Shown piece by piece: positions 35,365 through 44,499 of a DNA stretch of 64,000 nucleotides. The position numbers and the translations under genes are program-made. The DNA comes from Deltaproteobacteria bacterium (GTDB taxonomy: Bacteria > Desulfobacterota > Desulfobacteria > Desulfobacterales > JAFDMD01), in NCBI GenBank assembly GCA_019306065.1, contig JAFDMF010000002.1:1-64000 (forward strand), in the 5' to 3' direction. The stretch's first letter is position 1. The number at the start of each line of letters is the position of its first letter. The notes beneath the pieces are model-generated. The model did no database searches. It saw only the letters and a program-made list of their open reading frames with translations, and had not been told where the DNA came from.

Positions 35365-36165
35365 ATGTCCGAGTTTACAAATGCTATGGAAATATTTAAA
35401 CTTCTTAATAAATCCAACTGCAAAAAATGTAATGAAAAAACGTGTCTTGCATTTGCGGGAGCGGTATATACAGGAAAAAAACATATCTCCGAATGCCCCG
35501 AGCTTTCCAAAGAAATAATTGGAAAGTATGCGGATAAAAAAGGAAGAGGAGTAGCTGGCGTAGCTGACGCAAAGGCTATTATAGAGGAAACAAGAAAAAA
35601 AATATCCGGCGTAAATCTTGAAGACGCCGCAAAAAAGCTTAAAGCGCCCTTTAAAAACGGTAAAATTACGATAAAATGTTTGGGTAAAGATTTTACAGTT
35701 GATTCAAAGGGCAATATTTATACGGATCTTCATATTAATCAATGGATATGCCTTCCTGTATTTAATTATATAATAAAAGCTTCCGAAATTCCAATTTTCG
35801 GCAAATGGATTCCTTTTAGGGAATTAAAAAGCGGAAAAAAATGGCGGCATCTTTTCGGGCAAAGATTTGAAAAATCGCTTAAAAATATTGCAGATAGATA
35901 TACGCGGTTTTTTGAATATATTATTGAGGTTTTTAACGGAAAACAGGTTGAAAATCATTATAAAGTCGATATTTCTCTGGTTTTGCATCCGCTTAATAAA
36001 GTTCCGATTTTGATATGCTATTGGAAAGCGGAACAAGGGTTTGATTCGGAGCTTAACCTTTTTTTTGATTCCACAGCGGAAGATATTATAGGCATAGAAT
36101 CGGTTTATATGCTCGGAGGCGGGCTTATAACAATGTTTGAAAAACTTGCGTTAAGACACGGTTAA
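35365..36165 (+). CDS. Fe-S cluster-binding DUF3786 protein
   Basis: 266 residues. N-terminal 4Fe-4S motif like that of the corrinoid/CODH gamma subunit: 'LNKSNCKKCNEKTCLAFAGA' with a fourth Cys in 'SECPEL' (cysteines near 19, 22, 27, 44). The remainder is DUF3786 ('FTVDSKGNIYTDLHINQWIC', 'HPLNKVPILICYWKAE', 'LYML/YMLGGGL'). The family is nearly confined to anaerobes; its role is unknown to me. It is 18 bp after crcB, on the same strand. Confidence 0.82.
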   Translation: MSEFTNAMEIFKLLNKSNCKKCNEKTCLAFAGAVYTGKKHISECPELSKEIIGKYADKKGRGVAGVADAKAIIEETRKKISGVNLEDAAKKLKAPFKNGKITIKCLGKDFTVDSKGNIYTDLHINQWICLPVFNYIIKASEIPIFGKWIPFRELKSGKKWRHLFGQRFEKSLKNIADRYTRFFEYIIEVFNGKQVENHYKVDISLVLHPLNKVPILICYWKAEQGFDSELNLFFDSTAEDIIGIESVYMLGGGLITMFEKLALRHG

Positions 36166-36192
36166 GACTGTTTTCCTTGTTTTGCTTACCTC

Positions 36193-37113
36193 TTATAATA
36201 ACAACCCTAATATATATTTGCCTCCTACAAACAGAATTGATAAACATAATATCAGTTTTATAATATAAGAAGGAAAATATTTTTGACATCTTGCGCCAAG
36301 ATACATACCGAAAAATCCGCCTATCCCAAAAGAGATTCCCAAAAACCAGTCCGGCGCTACGCTCATATTAGTATAAAAAACAGATAATACATGATAAATA
36401 GCTACTCCGGCTATAGAGGTTACAAAAGTTCCCATTAAAGCCGCGCCTGCTACTATGTAAATCGGCAAATTAAAAAAGGTTACAAAAAACGGAGCAATTA
36501 TTGCGCCTCCGCCTATTCCGTAAATACCGCCTAATATACCGACTATAAAGCATAAAAGAAAAATCGTAGGAACCGAAAAAGAAAAACTTTCGCCCTGAAA
36601 TTTAAATTCGACTCTTTTTAAAGAAAAACGGGTATCGGTTACTATAAATTCGCCTTGTATATTGTTTTTTTCTTTGTTTTTAACAGATGTTTTTTTTCTA
36701 TTTTTAATTATATCTTTTAAAAGTCCACCGCCTATATAGAGTAAAACCAACCCTGCGAAAAATTTAAAATTACGTGAATCGGGAAGATATGTAAGTCTTA
36801 TCCATGCGCCTATAAAAACTCCCGGCATAGTTCCTATTATTACCGCCCATGCCAAAGGCCATACCATTCTTTTTTCTTTAATATAGAACCATACTCCGCT
36901 TGGGATTGCTACAATATTATATAATTGATTTGTAGCGCTGACCGAAGGCGCTGTATAATTTAATATGCTTACCTGAAAAGGCAGAAGCATAAAAGCGCCG
37001 GATACTCCGCCCATAGAAGTAAAAAAAGATATAAAAAAAGCGGTAAAAGCCGGAACAAATATATAAGTTGTAACGCCTGATACCTGAAAAGTTATATATA
37101 AAAAATCAAACAT
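36193..37113 (-). CDS. TauE/SafE-family sulfite exporter-like permease
   Basis: 306 residues, ~8 membrane helices in two similar halves, each opening with a glycine-rich motif ('TSMGGVSGAFMLLPFQ' and 'VGILGGIYGIGGGAIIAPFF'). The 306-residue form has a ~45-residue charged loop between halves (residues ~145-180). Substrates of the family include sulfite, sulfonates and organic sulfur anions; which one here is unknown. Convergent with the DUF3786 gene. Confidence 0.88.
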   Translation of the reverse strand: MFDFLYITFQVSGVTTYIFVPAFTAFFISFFTSMGGVSGAFMLLPFQVSILNYTAPSVSATNQLYNIVAIPSGVWFYIKEKRMVWPLAWAVIIGTMPGVFIGAWIRLTYLPDSRNFKFFAGLVLLYIGGGLLKDIIKNRKKTSVKNKEKNNIQGEFIVTDTRFSLKRVEFKFQGESFSFSVPTIFLLCFIVGILGGIYGIGGGAIIAPFFVTFFNLPIYIVAGAALMGTFVTSIAGVAIYHVLSVFYTNMSVAPDWFLGISFGIGGFFGMYLGARCQKYFPSYIIKLILCLSILFVGGKYILGLLL

Positions 37114-37125
37114 ATTTTCATCTGG

Positions 37126-37222
37126 TTATATTTTTATTATGAGATTTCTCCTCGCCGCGATCATTGATAATGACGCGGAAAAAATTTGCTTTCTATCCTG
37201 TCAAGCAAAGCGAGAAATCCAC
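37126..37222. repeat. Dispersed palindromic repeat, family A, full copy (reverse orientation)
   Basis: 'tattatgagatttctcctcg' opens it and 'aagcaaagcgagaaatccac' closes it, with a degraded 'atgacgcgga' centre. Lies between the TauE-like and recB-like genes. Confidence 0.7.
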
Positions 37223-37322
37223 TTATTATTTCCTCTTAATTCCCCAACACAGAAAGGATTATAATCATATCTATAATATAGTTATGTAGCCTGAAACGGG
37301 GCTTGCCTAAAAAGCAAGTATT

Positions 37323-40300
37323 TTAACCAAAGTAAAAATCGTTTAATTTTGTTATAACCTGTTTAGACGGTCTGTCGCTAAAGATTCCAAATTCGGGCGA
37401 GCTGTCTTTGTTTATTCCGCGCAAAAATACATAAAAAACCTTTCCGAAATATTTTTCGTAATCGTAATCTTTTATTTTTGTTTTTAAATACCTACTTAAC
37501 GCCGCGGCATATATATGATACTGAAGTATATAATCATGTTCTATCATTGCGGATAACATAGCGCTTTGGTTATAATCAATTATATTATCTCCAAGCCAGC
37601 TTGATTTCCAGTCTATTATATAAAATTTATCTTCATACATAAATACCATATCTATAAAGCCTCTAATAAATCCTTTTATGGTATTTTTATCCATTTTTTT
37701 AATCTTTTTATCATATCCCAATCCGTTTTCAAATAATACCGAAAGATCGCTCCATAAAACAGGCTTTATAGGAAAATAAAACTCAAATTCCTTTATTATT
37801 TTTTCATTATCAATATTTGACAAAACAAAATTCTTATTTTGTAAATCAAGCAAAGTATGCGCCAGATGCTTTATCATATCGGAGACGGCAGCTTCCATTG
37901 AGACGGAATATCCATACTCCGAAAGTTTTTCGGTAATAGACGGAGATACGGTTTCGATTGAAAAATCGGTATGTTCAAGAATATCATGTATAAATATTCC
38001 AAAGCCCGAGCCTCTTTCGGATTCAAAAAAAGCGGTTTTTTCATCCTCTTTCTCATTATTTTTATAAAAGTCAAAAAAATCAGTCTGTTCTCCTATATTT
38101 GAAGTAACCGAACTAAAACTGTTTATTGCCCAGTCTCTGCCTATTTTGCCAGAAAATATTTTTCGGCTCGGCTCGAAATCGTAGACATCTTCAACAGGCT
38201 CTAATATTTCGGTTTTATAATATTCTTTCGGCTCTTTTATTTCTAAAATTTTAATGCTTTTTTTAGATATTTTTTCAAGTTTTTTTAATTGATTATATGT
38301 ATAACTTCGATCTTTTTTATCAGATGCCTCTTCTGATTTTTGTATAATATTATCAGAAGATAACAGCTCCTTATCGTTTAATAAATAAGCCGTAGCCGAA
38401 GATGGGGAGATTTCCGAAGGCTGCCATCCCAAATAGCAAAGATATTTTGAGCGTGTAACCGCAACGTATAGTAATCTTATGTTTTCGGCAAGCGCCTCTT
38501 TTTCTGCGGTTATTTTATTTTTTTCAAAATCATTAGAGCCTATATCAAGAGATAACCATAAGTTTTGGTTGTGAAATTTTAAAGGTCTGTTTTTTGCTTT
38601 AATTTGGGCATCCGCAGATATAAAAGGAGCAAAAATAACCGGATATTCAAGCCCCTTGCTTTTATGAATAGTAACTATCACAACCGCGTTTTCGTCGCTT
38701 TCCAAACGTAAAAGCGCCTCCTCTTCCAGAGCGTTTTCTTTTGCGCCGGCTATTTTATCTTCTAACAGTTTTGTCAATTCAAACATATCCGCTTTGTTTT
38801 CTATATAAATATTGTTTAACAGTTCTGTAAGATGAATTAAATTAGTTATTCTTCTTTCTCCGTTCTCTCTTATTATAAGATTAGAAAAAAATTCTTCTTT
38901 TTGCGCAATGAAATTAAACATCTTTATAAAGCCTCGATTTTTCCATATTCTATTATATTCCCGAAAGCTTTCTTTTTTTTCGTCCCACAAAATCTCATCT
39001 TCCCAAAAGTTATAAATATCTCTGTGGGTTAACCCGAACATTTTACAGACAAGCGCGGATTTTACTGCCGCGGGGTTTTCATAATCTATAATTCCGGAAA
39101 GGAGCAAGGCTGTTTCATAAGCCTCTTGGGTTTCAAAAATATTGCCCGTATTATATAATAGGCTTTTTATATTAAACGCGCGCAAAGCGTTTTGAATTAC
39201 AAGCGCTTCTTTATTTGTTCTCACCAATACGGCTATATCCTTTGGCTCAAGCGGGCTATCTTTTATCAAAGCCTTTTTTTCTTTTCCAAGCTTTATTAAA
39301 TTTGTAATCTCTTTTGCAAAATATTGGCTGACAATCTCTTGTATATTTTCCTGATTTGGCTTTGTTTCGCCGGTTTTAAAAAGGCATATTTTTATTCCCG
39401 ATTCCTCTATATTATTTACGGTAAAGGTTTTATCTTCAATCTTATCATTAGGATAAGAAGAAGGGATAAAAGATATATCTTTATACAAAAACGGGTTAGG
39501 ATTATTTTGAAATATTGAATTTACCGCTTCTATTAACAAAAAAGAGCTTCGTCTGTTCTTTTTTAGCGTATATTTTTTATCTGTTTTTTTTGCGGCTTTT
39601 ATATAAGTAAAAATATCCGCTCCTCTAAACCCGTAAATAGCCTGCTTTGGATCTCCTATTAAAAAAAGCGGATAATTTCGGCTTCCGCCGAATATTTTGG
39701 AAAAAATCTCGTATTGAAACCTATCCGTATCCTGAAATTCGTCTATCATAGCGGCTTTAAACTGCTTTTTTATTTTATAGGCAAGCTTTTCGCCGGATTT
39801 GCCGCTCAAAGCGTTATAAAACTCTGTAATAAGATCGTCGAAAAAACGAATATTAAATTTTTTTTTACGCTTTTTATGCTCATACTTAAAATAGGATATA
39901 CAATTAAGTTTTAATCTCATAAGTTTGGCGTCAAAAAGCCGTAAGAGGTTTTTATTTTCAAAAAAAAGTTTATCGCATAATGTAAAAAAAGGATGGGATA
40001 CAGGCGTAAAGCCTTTTTTTGTAGCTCTTTCAATCTCTGCGGAGGTAAACTTGATAAACTTATCAAATAAAAAAGGATTACTCGGCATTAACATTAAATC
40101 TTCCATAGCCGCTATCCAATAGGGTATGCTTTTGTGTCTATATTTATTTCTATTTAAGCCTTTTTCGTTTTCTAAAATGTCTTTTATATTATCTTTTTCT
40201 TCTTTCCATAACAATTTAGTATCTCTTAAAATTTTATTATAATCTGCTTCCGTTAATCTTTCTTCTTCCGTTTCTATCTTTTCAACATCTTTATAATCCG

Positions 40301-40922
40301 GTAAAATTTTTACAAATCCGCCGGTTTTAATATCTTTTATCAGCTCGTATAAATATTTAACCGATATATTATTTTTCAAATAACCGGCATATAAGGGAGT
40401 AAGCTTATATGTATTTTTTCTCCAAAAATCTTCGACTATCTCAATTAAAAACGAGTCCGCCTCCGTAACCAGCGTCGTATCAAATAACGCTCCGCTTTCA
40501 AAGCTGTTTTCGTCTAATACACGGCGGCAAAAACCGTGTATTGTAAATATAGATGCCGTATCAAAATCTGTTAACGCCGCATTTAAAAGTTTAAAAGCCC
40601 TTTTTTTATCTGGCTGTTTTTCATACAATCCTAATAAAAAAGGGTCGTTTATATGCAGTTCTTTTTTTATCTTATCGGGAAGTTTTATATTATAAGAAAA
40701 TATTTTTGCGGCTTCATATATTTTTTGACGTATTCTTTCTTTAAGTTCATAAGCCGCCGCATTAGTAAAGGTAACGGCAAGTATATTATCCGGGTCAAGT
40801 CCGCGTTCTAACAAAAGCCTTAAAAAAAGCGCTGTTATAGTATAAGTTTTGCCTGTTCCGGCATTTGCTTCTATAAGATTTGTTCCGTAAATAGGACTTT
40901 TTAATAAATCAAACTCTTTCAA
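37323..40922 (-). CDS. recB: RecB-like helicase-nuclease
   Basis: 1199 residues, in the size range of RecB. UvrD-type helicase motifs: Walker A 'EANAGTGKTYTITALFL' (18-34), 'ILAVTFTNAAAYELKERIRQ', motif II 'AAMIDEFQDTDRFQYEIF', 'PKQAIYGFRGADIFTYI', 'VTIHKSKGLEYPVIFAPF' and 'LLYVAVTRSKYLCYLGW'. The C-terminal RecB nuclease is intact ('GFIRGFIDMVFMY', 'YIIDWKSSWLG', then 'QYHIYAAALSRYL'). It processes DNA ends for recombination. Neither recC nor recD is next to it: upstream is ~325 bp without a gene and downstream is a convergently unrelated permease. Confidence 0.93.
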   Translation of the reverse strand: MKEFDLLKSPIYGTNLIEANAGTGKTYTITALFLRLLLERGLDPDNILAVTFTNAAAYELKERIRQKIYEAAKIFSYNIKLPDKIKKELHINDPFLLGLYEKQPDKKRAFKLLNAALTDFDTASIFTIHGFCRRVLDENSFESGALFDTTLVTEADSFLIEIVEDFWRKNTYKLTPLYAGYLKNNISVKYLYELIKDIKTGGFVKILPDYKDVEKIETEEERLTEADYNKILRDTKLLWKEEKDNIKDILENEKGLNRNKYRHKSIPYWIAAMEDLMLMPSNPFLFDKFIKFTSAEIERATKKGFTPVSHPFFTLCDKLFFENKNLLRLFDAKLMRLKLNCISYFKYEHKKRKKKFNIRFFDDLITEFYNALSGKSGEKLAYKIKKQFKAAMIDEFQDTDRFQYEIFSKIFGGSRNYPLFLIGDPKQAIYGFRGADIFTYIKAAKKTDKKYTLKKNRRSSFLLIEAVNSIFQNNPNPFLYKDISFIPSSYPNDKIEDKTFTVNNIEESGIKICLFKTGETKPNQENIQEIVSQYFAKEITNLIKLGKEKKALIKDSPLEPKDIAVLVRTNKEALVIQNALRAFNIKSLLYNTGNIFETQEAYETALLLSGIIDYENPAAVKSALVCKMFGLTHRDIYNFWEDEILWDEKKESFREYNRIWKNRGFIKMFNFIAQKEEFFSNLIIRENGERRITNLIHLTELLNNIYIENKADMFELTKLLEDKIAGAKENALEEEALLRLESDENAVVIVTIHKSKGLEYPVIFAPFISADAQIKAKNRPLKFHNQNLWLSLDIGSNDFEKNKITAEKEALAENIRLLYVAVTRSKYLCYLGWQPSEISPSSATAYLLNDKELLSSDNIIQKSEEASDKKDRSYTYNQLKKLEKISKKSIKILEIKEPKEYYKTEILEPVEDVYDFEPSRKIFSGKIGRDWAINSFSSVTSNIGEQTDFFDFYKNNEKEDEKTAFFESERGSGFGIFIHDILEHTDFSIETVSPSITEKLSEYGYSVSMEAAVSDMIKHLAHTLLDLQNKNFVLSNIDNEKIIKEFEFYFPIKPVLWSDLSVLFENGLGYDKKIKKMDKNTIKGFIRGFIDMVFMYEDKFYIIDWKSSWLGDNIIDYNQSAMLSAMIEHDYILQYHIYAAALSRYLKTKIKDYDYEKYFGKVFYVFLRGINKDSSPEFGIFSDRPSKQVITKLNDFYFG

Positions 40923-41268
40923 TTTTGTTTTTTATCCGTTTATAATTAATATGCAAGGCAATAGTAAAGAGGTCGTATTGCAGCCTCTTTTGCCTCATTT
41001 ATATCTTACAATTAAAAAATTAAAAACCAATTTTTTTATACCTTTGCCTTTTTGTTACTTTTTTTAATCATAGCTTATTCTATAATCGTATAACTCGTAG
41101 TTTATACAATTAAAACAGTTTTTTCTATATCTACGCTTCGTTATCCTTTTGTTACTCTGTTATTTTTTTTTTGACATCTTACCCCCCCTTTTGTTTATCT
41201 TAATATGTATTCCTTCTCTTTACCTACTTTTTTGGGGGAAGTTCAAAGAGTATTATAGAATTAAACTT
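40923..41268. other. Intergenic region upstream of recB
   Basis: AT-rich; a short hairpin AAAGAGG (40966-40972) with CCTCTTT (40984-40990) lies near the recB start. No gene found. A poly-T/C stretch ends near 41200. Confidence 0.5.
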
Positions 41269-41763
41269 TAAAAAACAAAAGCTTTTAAAAACGGCAATGT
41301 AATAGAAGCAAAAGGAAACATGATCGGCGGAGCATTCGGAACGGATAAAAAAAGTTTTATATTGCTTGCAGATAAATTAAATATAGGCGGTTTTGTTATA
41401 ACCGGCGCTCCTTTATTCTCCAATAATACAGAAGATGATAAAAGCAATACATTTAAAAAGGACTTATATTCTTTTGGAATAGCTTTTAATAAACTTGAAG
41501 GTAAAACCTTTGTTATGGGAATATGGCGCAACTCTGCGGCGGATAATGCCCAAATTAAAGTTGGAGACGAGGTTGTAAAAATAAATTCAATAAAAACAGA
41601 AGAGTTGTCAATAATAGATATAGTTAATATAGTGTGAAACAACACCGAACTTAATTTAAAATATTTAAGCGATAATCAACTTAAAAATATAACCCTTAAA
41701 AAAAAAAGCTTTTTTCGGGTTCATAAACCGGGGATTAATATCAAACATCTATTAGCCTCTTAA
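41269..41763 (+). pseudogene. C-terminal remnant of a PDZ-type (aspartic protease-like) protein
   Basis: The frame is open from just after a TAA near 41266 and lacks a start; ATG 41320 is probably internal. 'GIWRNSAADNAQIKVGDEVV' and 'KINSIKTEELSIIDIV' are a PDZ domain of the kind found at the C-terminus of retropepsin-like proteases. An in-frame TGA (41635-41637) interrupts a reading that continues 'NNTELNLKYLSDNQLKNITL' to TAA at 41761. The N-terminal catalytic part is missing, so this is a fragment. Confidence 0.6.
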
Positions 41764-41821
41764 AAAAAGAAGCGGTTGATAAATATGTATATTATATAAA
41801 TAGTTATAATTATGGAATATT

Positions 41822-42703
41822 ATGAAAAATACAGAAGCAAATCTATATGTAGTATATGATGGCAGCGCGTTAAAAAATAACAAAATGGATATACGGGAGC
41901 TTGCTCCTGCATTATTAGCTATTGCTGATGTATTTGAAGAGGCAAATCGTATACTAAATAAAAAGGATACAAAAATATCTGTAAAAGTAAAAGCCTCATT
42001 CGAACATGGAAGCTTTGGAATAGATTTATCTACAGCACAAACTTTCCAAATTTTTTCGAATTTTAATTTTATATTTGATGATGAAAATATACTTAAAACT
42101 GCTGCTATAATGTCCATGCTGGGTTTTAATATTAAAGATGGAGTTAAAGGTCTTTTACATGTTATTAAATGGTTAAAAAATAGAAAGATAAAAAAAATCG
42201 AAATCAAAAAGAATAGCGCAAAAATAATCACAGATGATAATGATTATATAAAAAATGTTGAACCAAAAACAGTTGAGTTTTTTAACAATGTTAAAATTAG
42301 GAAGTCGTTAGAACAAGCTATTGCAAAACCTTTAAAAAGCGAAGGAATAGAATCTTTTGCTTTTACAGACAGTATAGACAAAAATAATCCAAATTATTTT
42401 ATTATCAATAAAAATGAAGGTAATTATTTTATTTTTCAAGAAGAAGAAAAAATAATTAGTGAGAAGAGATATGAAGCTATATTAAAGATAGTTAGTATAT
42501 CATTTATAGAAAAATATAAATGACGGTTTAAGGAGGAAAATGATATTTTTTATGCCGAAATACAAGATAATGAATTTATACAAAAAATAAAAAATAGAAG
42601 AGTATCTTTTAAAGAAGGAGACGTGTTAAAAGTTAATCTTTATATTTGTCAAAAACAAATGAATGACAATCAAATAAAAAAAAATATTATATTGAAAAAG
42701 TAA
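41822..42703 (+). pseudogene. Conserved protein of unknown function, interrupted by one in-frame TGA
   Basis: ATG 41822 gives 233 residues to TGA 42521-42523; the same frame continues 59 more codons to TAA at 42703 with family-like sequence ('RFKEENDIFYAEIQDNEFIQ', 'KGEGDVL'-like 'FKEGDVLKVNLYICQKQ'). The N-terminus 'YDGSALKNNKMDIRELAPAL' and 'ADVFEEANRILN' and 'SVKVKASFEHGSFGIDL' match a widespread family that I recognise but cannot name functionally. A hydrophobic pair of segments lies at ~95-125. The TGA falls where relatives have Trp (KWRF), as far as I recall. Either a nonsense mutation or UGA readthrough. Confidence 0.6.
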
Positions 42704-42766
42704 TCAAACATCAAACAAGCTTCTCTCGATTAAATCTATTTGCCGAATAATTAAAGTTAATTATAA

Positions 42767-43795
42767 GCCAGCCTTTTTTCCTTTAATGAATTAAATACTC
42801 TTTTAAAAAAAAACTCGATAAAACGCGTATTTATGGTTGGAAATATAATGCCTAATCAGTATTTTAAATCCTTATTACCGGATTTAGCTGATAATCTGCC
42901 GGATTTAAAAATATCTTCCGAAGTAAGATTCAATTTATCTTTGGAAAAACTAATATTGTTAAAAAAAGCAGGATTTACAAGACTTCAGGCAGGCATAGAA
43001 TCTTTATCTGCGGGGCTGTTAAAAAAAATGAAAAAAGAAGTTTCGGCAGTTCAAAATATTAGATTTTTAAAACATGCAAAAATGTTAAATATATATGTTG
43101 ATTGGAATATGTTATATGCTTTTCCTAATGACTCCGAAAAAGATTATGCGGATATGTATAAAATTCTGCCCTTTATTTACCATTTAATACCTCCTGTATC
43201 TCAAACCCCTTTTGTAATACAAAAATTTAGTCCTTATTTCGACTTTCCCGATAAGTTTAATATAAAAAATATCATTCCTTTCCCTGTATATAAGGAATTT
43301 ATACCTTCATCGGTTAATCTTAACAAAATAGCTTATAATTTTTTAGGAGAATTTAATACTGCTTGGAATAAAGAAGCTACCCATTATTGGAAAACACTTG
43401 AAAAAAACGGGGCGCACAACATATTAAAAACAGATAATATTATTAGTAAAGTATTTAACGAAGTAATAGCTTGGCAAAAAGCTTGGCATCACAAAAAACC
43501 GCCGAAACTTGAACTAAAATCAATAGGCAATAATCGATATATGCTTATTGACACTCGCAATATATACGAAAATAAAGACATTCGGATAATAGATTCAAAA
43601 AAGGCTATAGCCGCTACAATTGATTTTTCCAAAACTTCAAAAGAAAAATATCTATTTAAAAATGAAATGGAATGGGCAATTAAACAAAAACTGATTTTAA
43701 AAGTAGATAGCTCGGTTATCTCTATAGTTACAACTAACATTGAAACTTTTAAGCAATTACAAGGCGCATTAAACAATTTTATAAAAAACGATTAA
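42767..43795 (+). pseudogene. N-terminally truncated RiPP-maturation radical SAM protein
   Basis: A frame open from 42767 (after TAA 42764-42766), with the first ATG at 42833. It matches the C-terminal two-thirds of RiPP maturation radical SAM protein 1: 'KRVFMVGNIMPNQYFKSLLP', 'EVRFNLSLEKLILLKKAGFT', 'LQAGIESLSAGLLKKMKKEV', 'DWNMLYAFPNDSEKDYADM' and 'PPVSQTPFVIQKFSPYFDFP'. The CxxxCxxC cluster motif and cobalamin-binding N-terminus that should precede it are absent, so it cannot be a radical SAM enzyme as it stands. The next gene is an M50 protease 2 bp downstream. Confidence 0.68.
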
Positions 43796-43797
43796 TT

Positions 43798-44499
43798 ATG
43801 GATGCCTATATAATAATTGCCTATATAATAATCATACTTCTTACAGGCTTATCCCTTCTAATTCATGAAATAGGACATTTGGCTGCCGCAAAATTTTTTG
43901 ATATAAAAGTCAAACTGTTTTCAATCGGAATATGTCCCTCATTGGCAAGTTATAATTATAAAGATATAAAAGTTAAAATCTGCGCTTTTCCCGTAATGTT
44001 TTATGTAACCCTTAATTACGATACCAATTCATATTTCAATATACCCTTATATAAAAGAGTATTATTTTCTATTTTCGGGAGTTTGGCAAACCTGCTTTTT
44101 TTAATATTCATATATCTTTTTTGTATTGCAATAAATAAAACCTTTTTAGTAAGCGAATTTTATAAAATCTATACTTTGATGTATAACATTAATTATATAC
44201 CCGGAATACTTTATTTAATAAATGGTTTTGCAAAATTAATTTATCAAAACCTTTACAGTTGTATATCTTTTCTTCTTATCATAAATATAATCATAACGGC
44301 GGTTAACCTATTGCCGATTATTGAACATGACGGCGGAAAAATCATATTCAACATACTAAATCAAAAAAAGCCGAATATCCTAAAATATTATGTGGCATTT
44401 TCAAAAATATTAAAATTTTCTATCGGAAGCCTCGTAATATATTTTACAATAATGGATAGTTGGCGGCTTTTTATAAAATTTTTTAGGAATACTTTATGA
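43798..44499 (+). CDS. M50-family (site-2-type) membrane metalloprotease
   Basis: 233 residues, about six membrane helices. Zinc motif HExxH in 'LLIHEIGHLAAAKFFDIKVK' (residues ~23-30) and the third ligand region 'NLLPIIEHDGGKIIFNIL', a variant of NxxPxPxxDGG in which 'IEHDGG' replaces 'PPLDGG'. M50 enzymes cut within or near membranes. It follows a RiPP radical SAM remnant and overlaps (ATGA) a condensation-domain gene, so it may once have processed or matured a peptide product (inference). Confidence 0.75.
   Translation: MDAYIIIAYIIIILLTGLSLLIHEIGHLAAAKFFDIKVKLFSIGICPSLASYNYKDIKVKICAFPVMFYVTLNYDTNSYFNIPLYKRVLFSIFGSLANLLFLIFIYLFCIAINKTFLVSEFYKIYTLMYNINYIPGILYLINGFAKLIYQNLYSCISFLLIINIIITAVNLLPIIEHDGGKIIFNILNQKKPNILKYYVAFSKILKFSIGSLVIYFTIMDSWRLFIKFFRNTL

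Noticed and set aside
41268-41645. Minus-strand ORF of 125 codons
   Set aside because: Antisense to a recognisable PDZ-domain reading on the plus strand.
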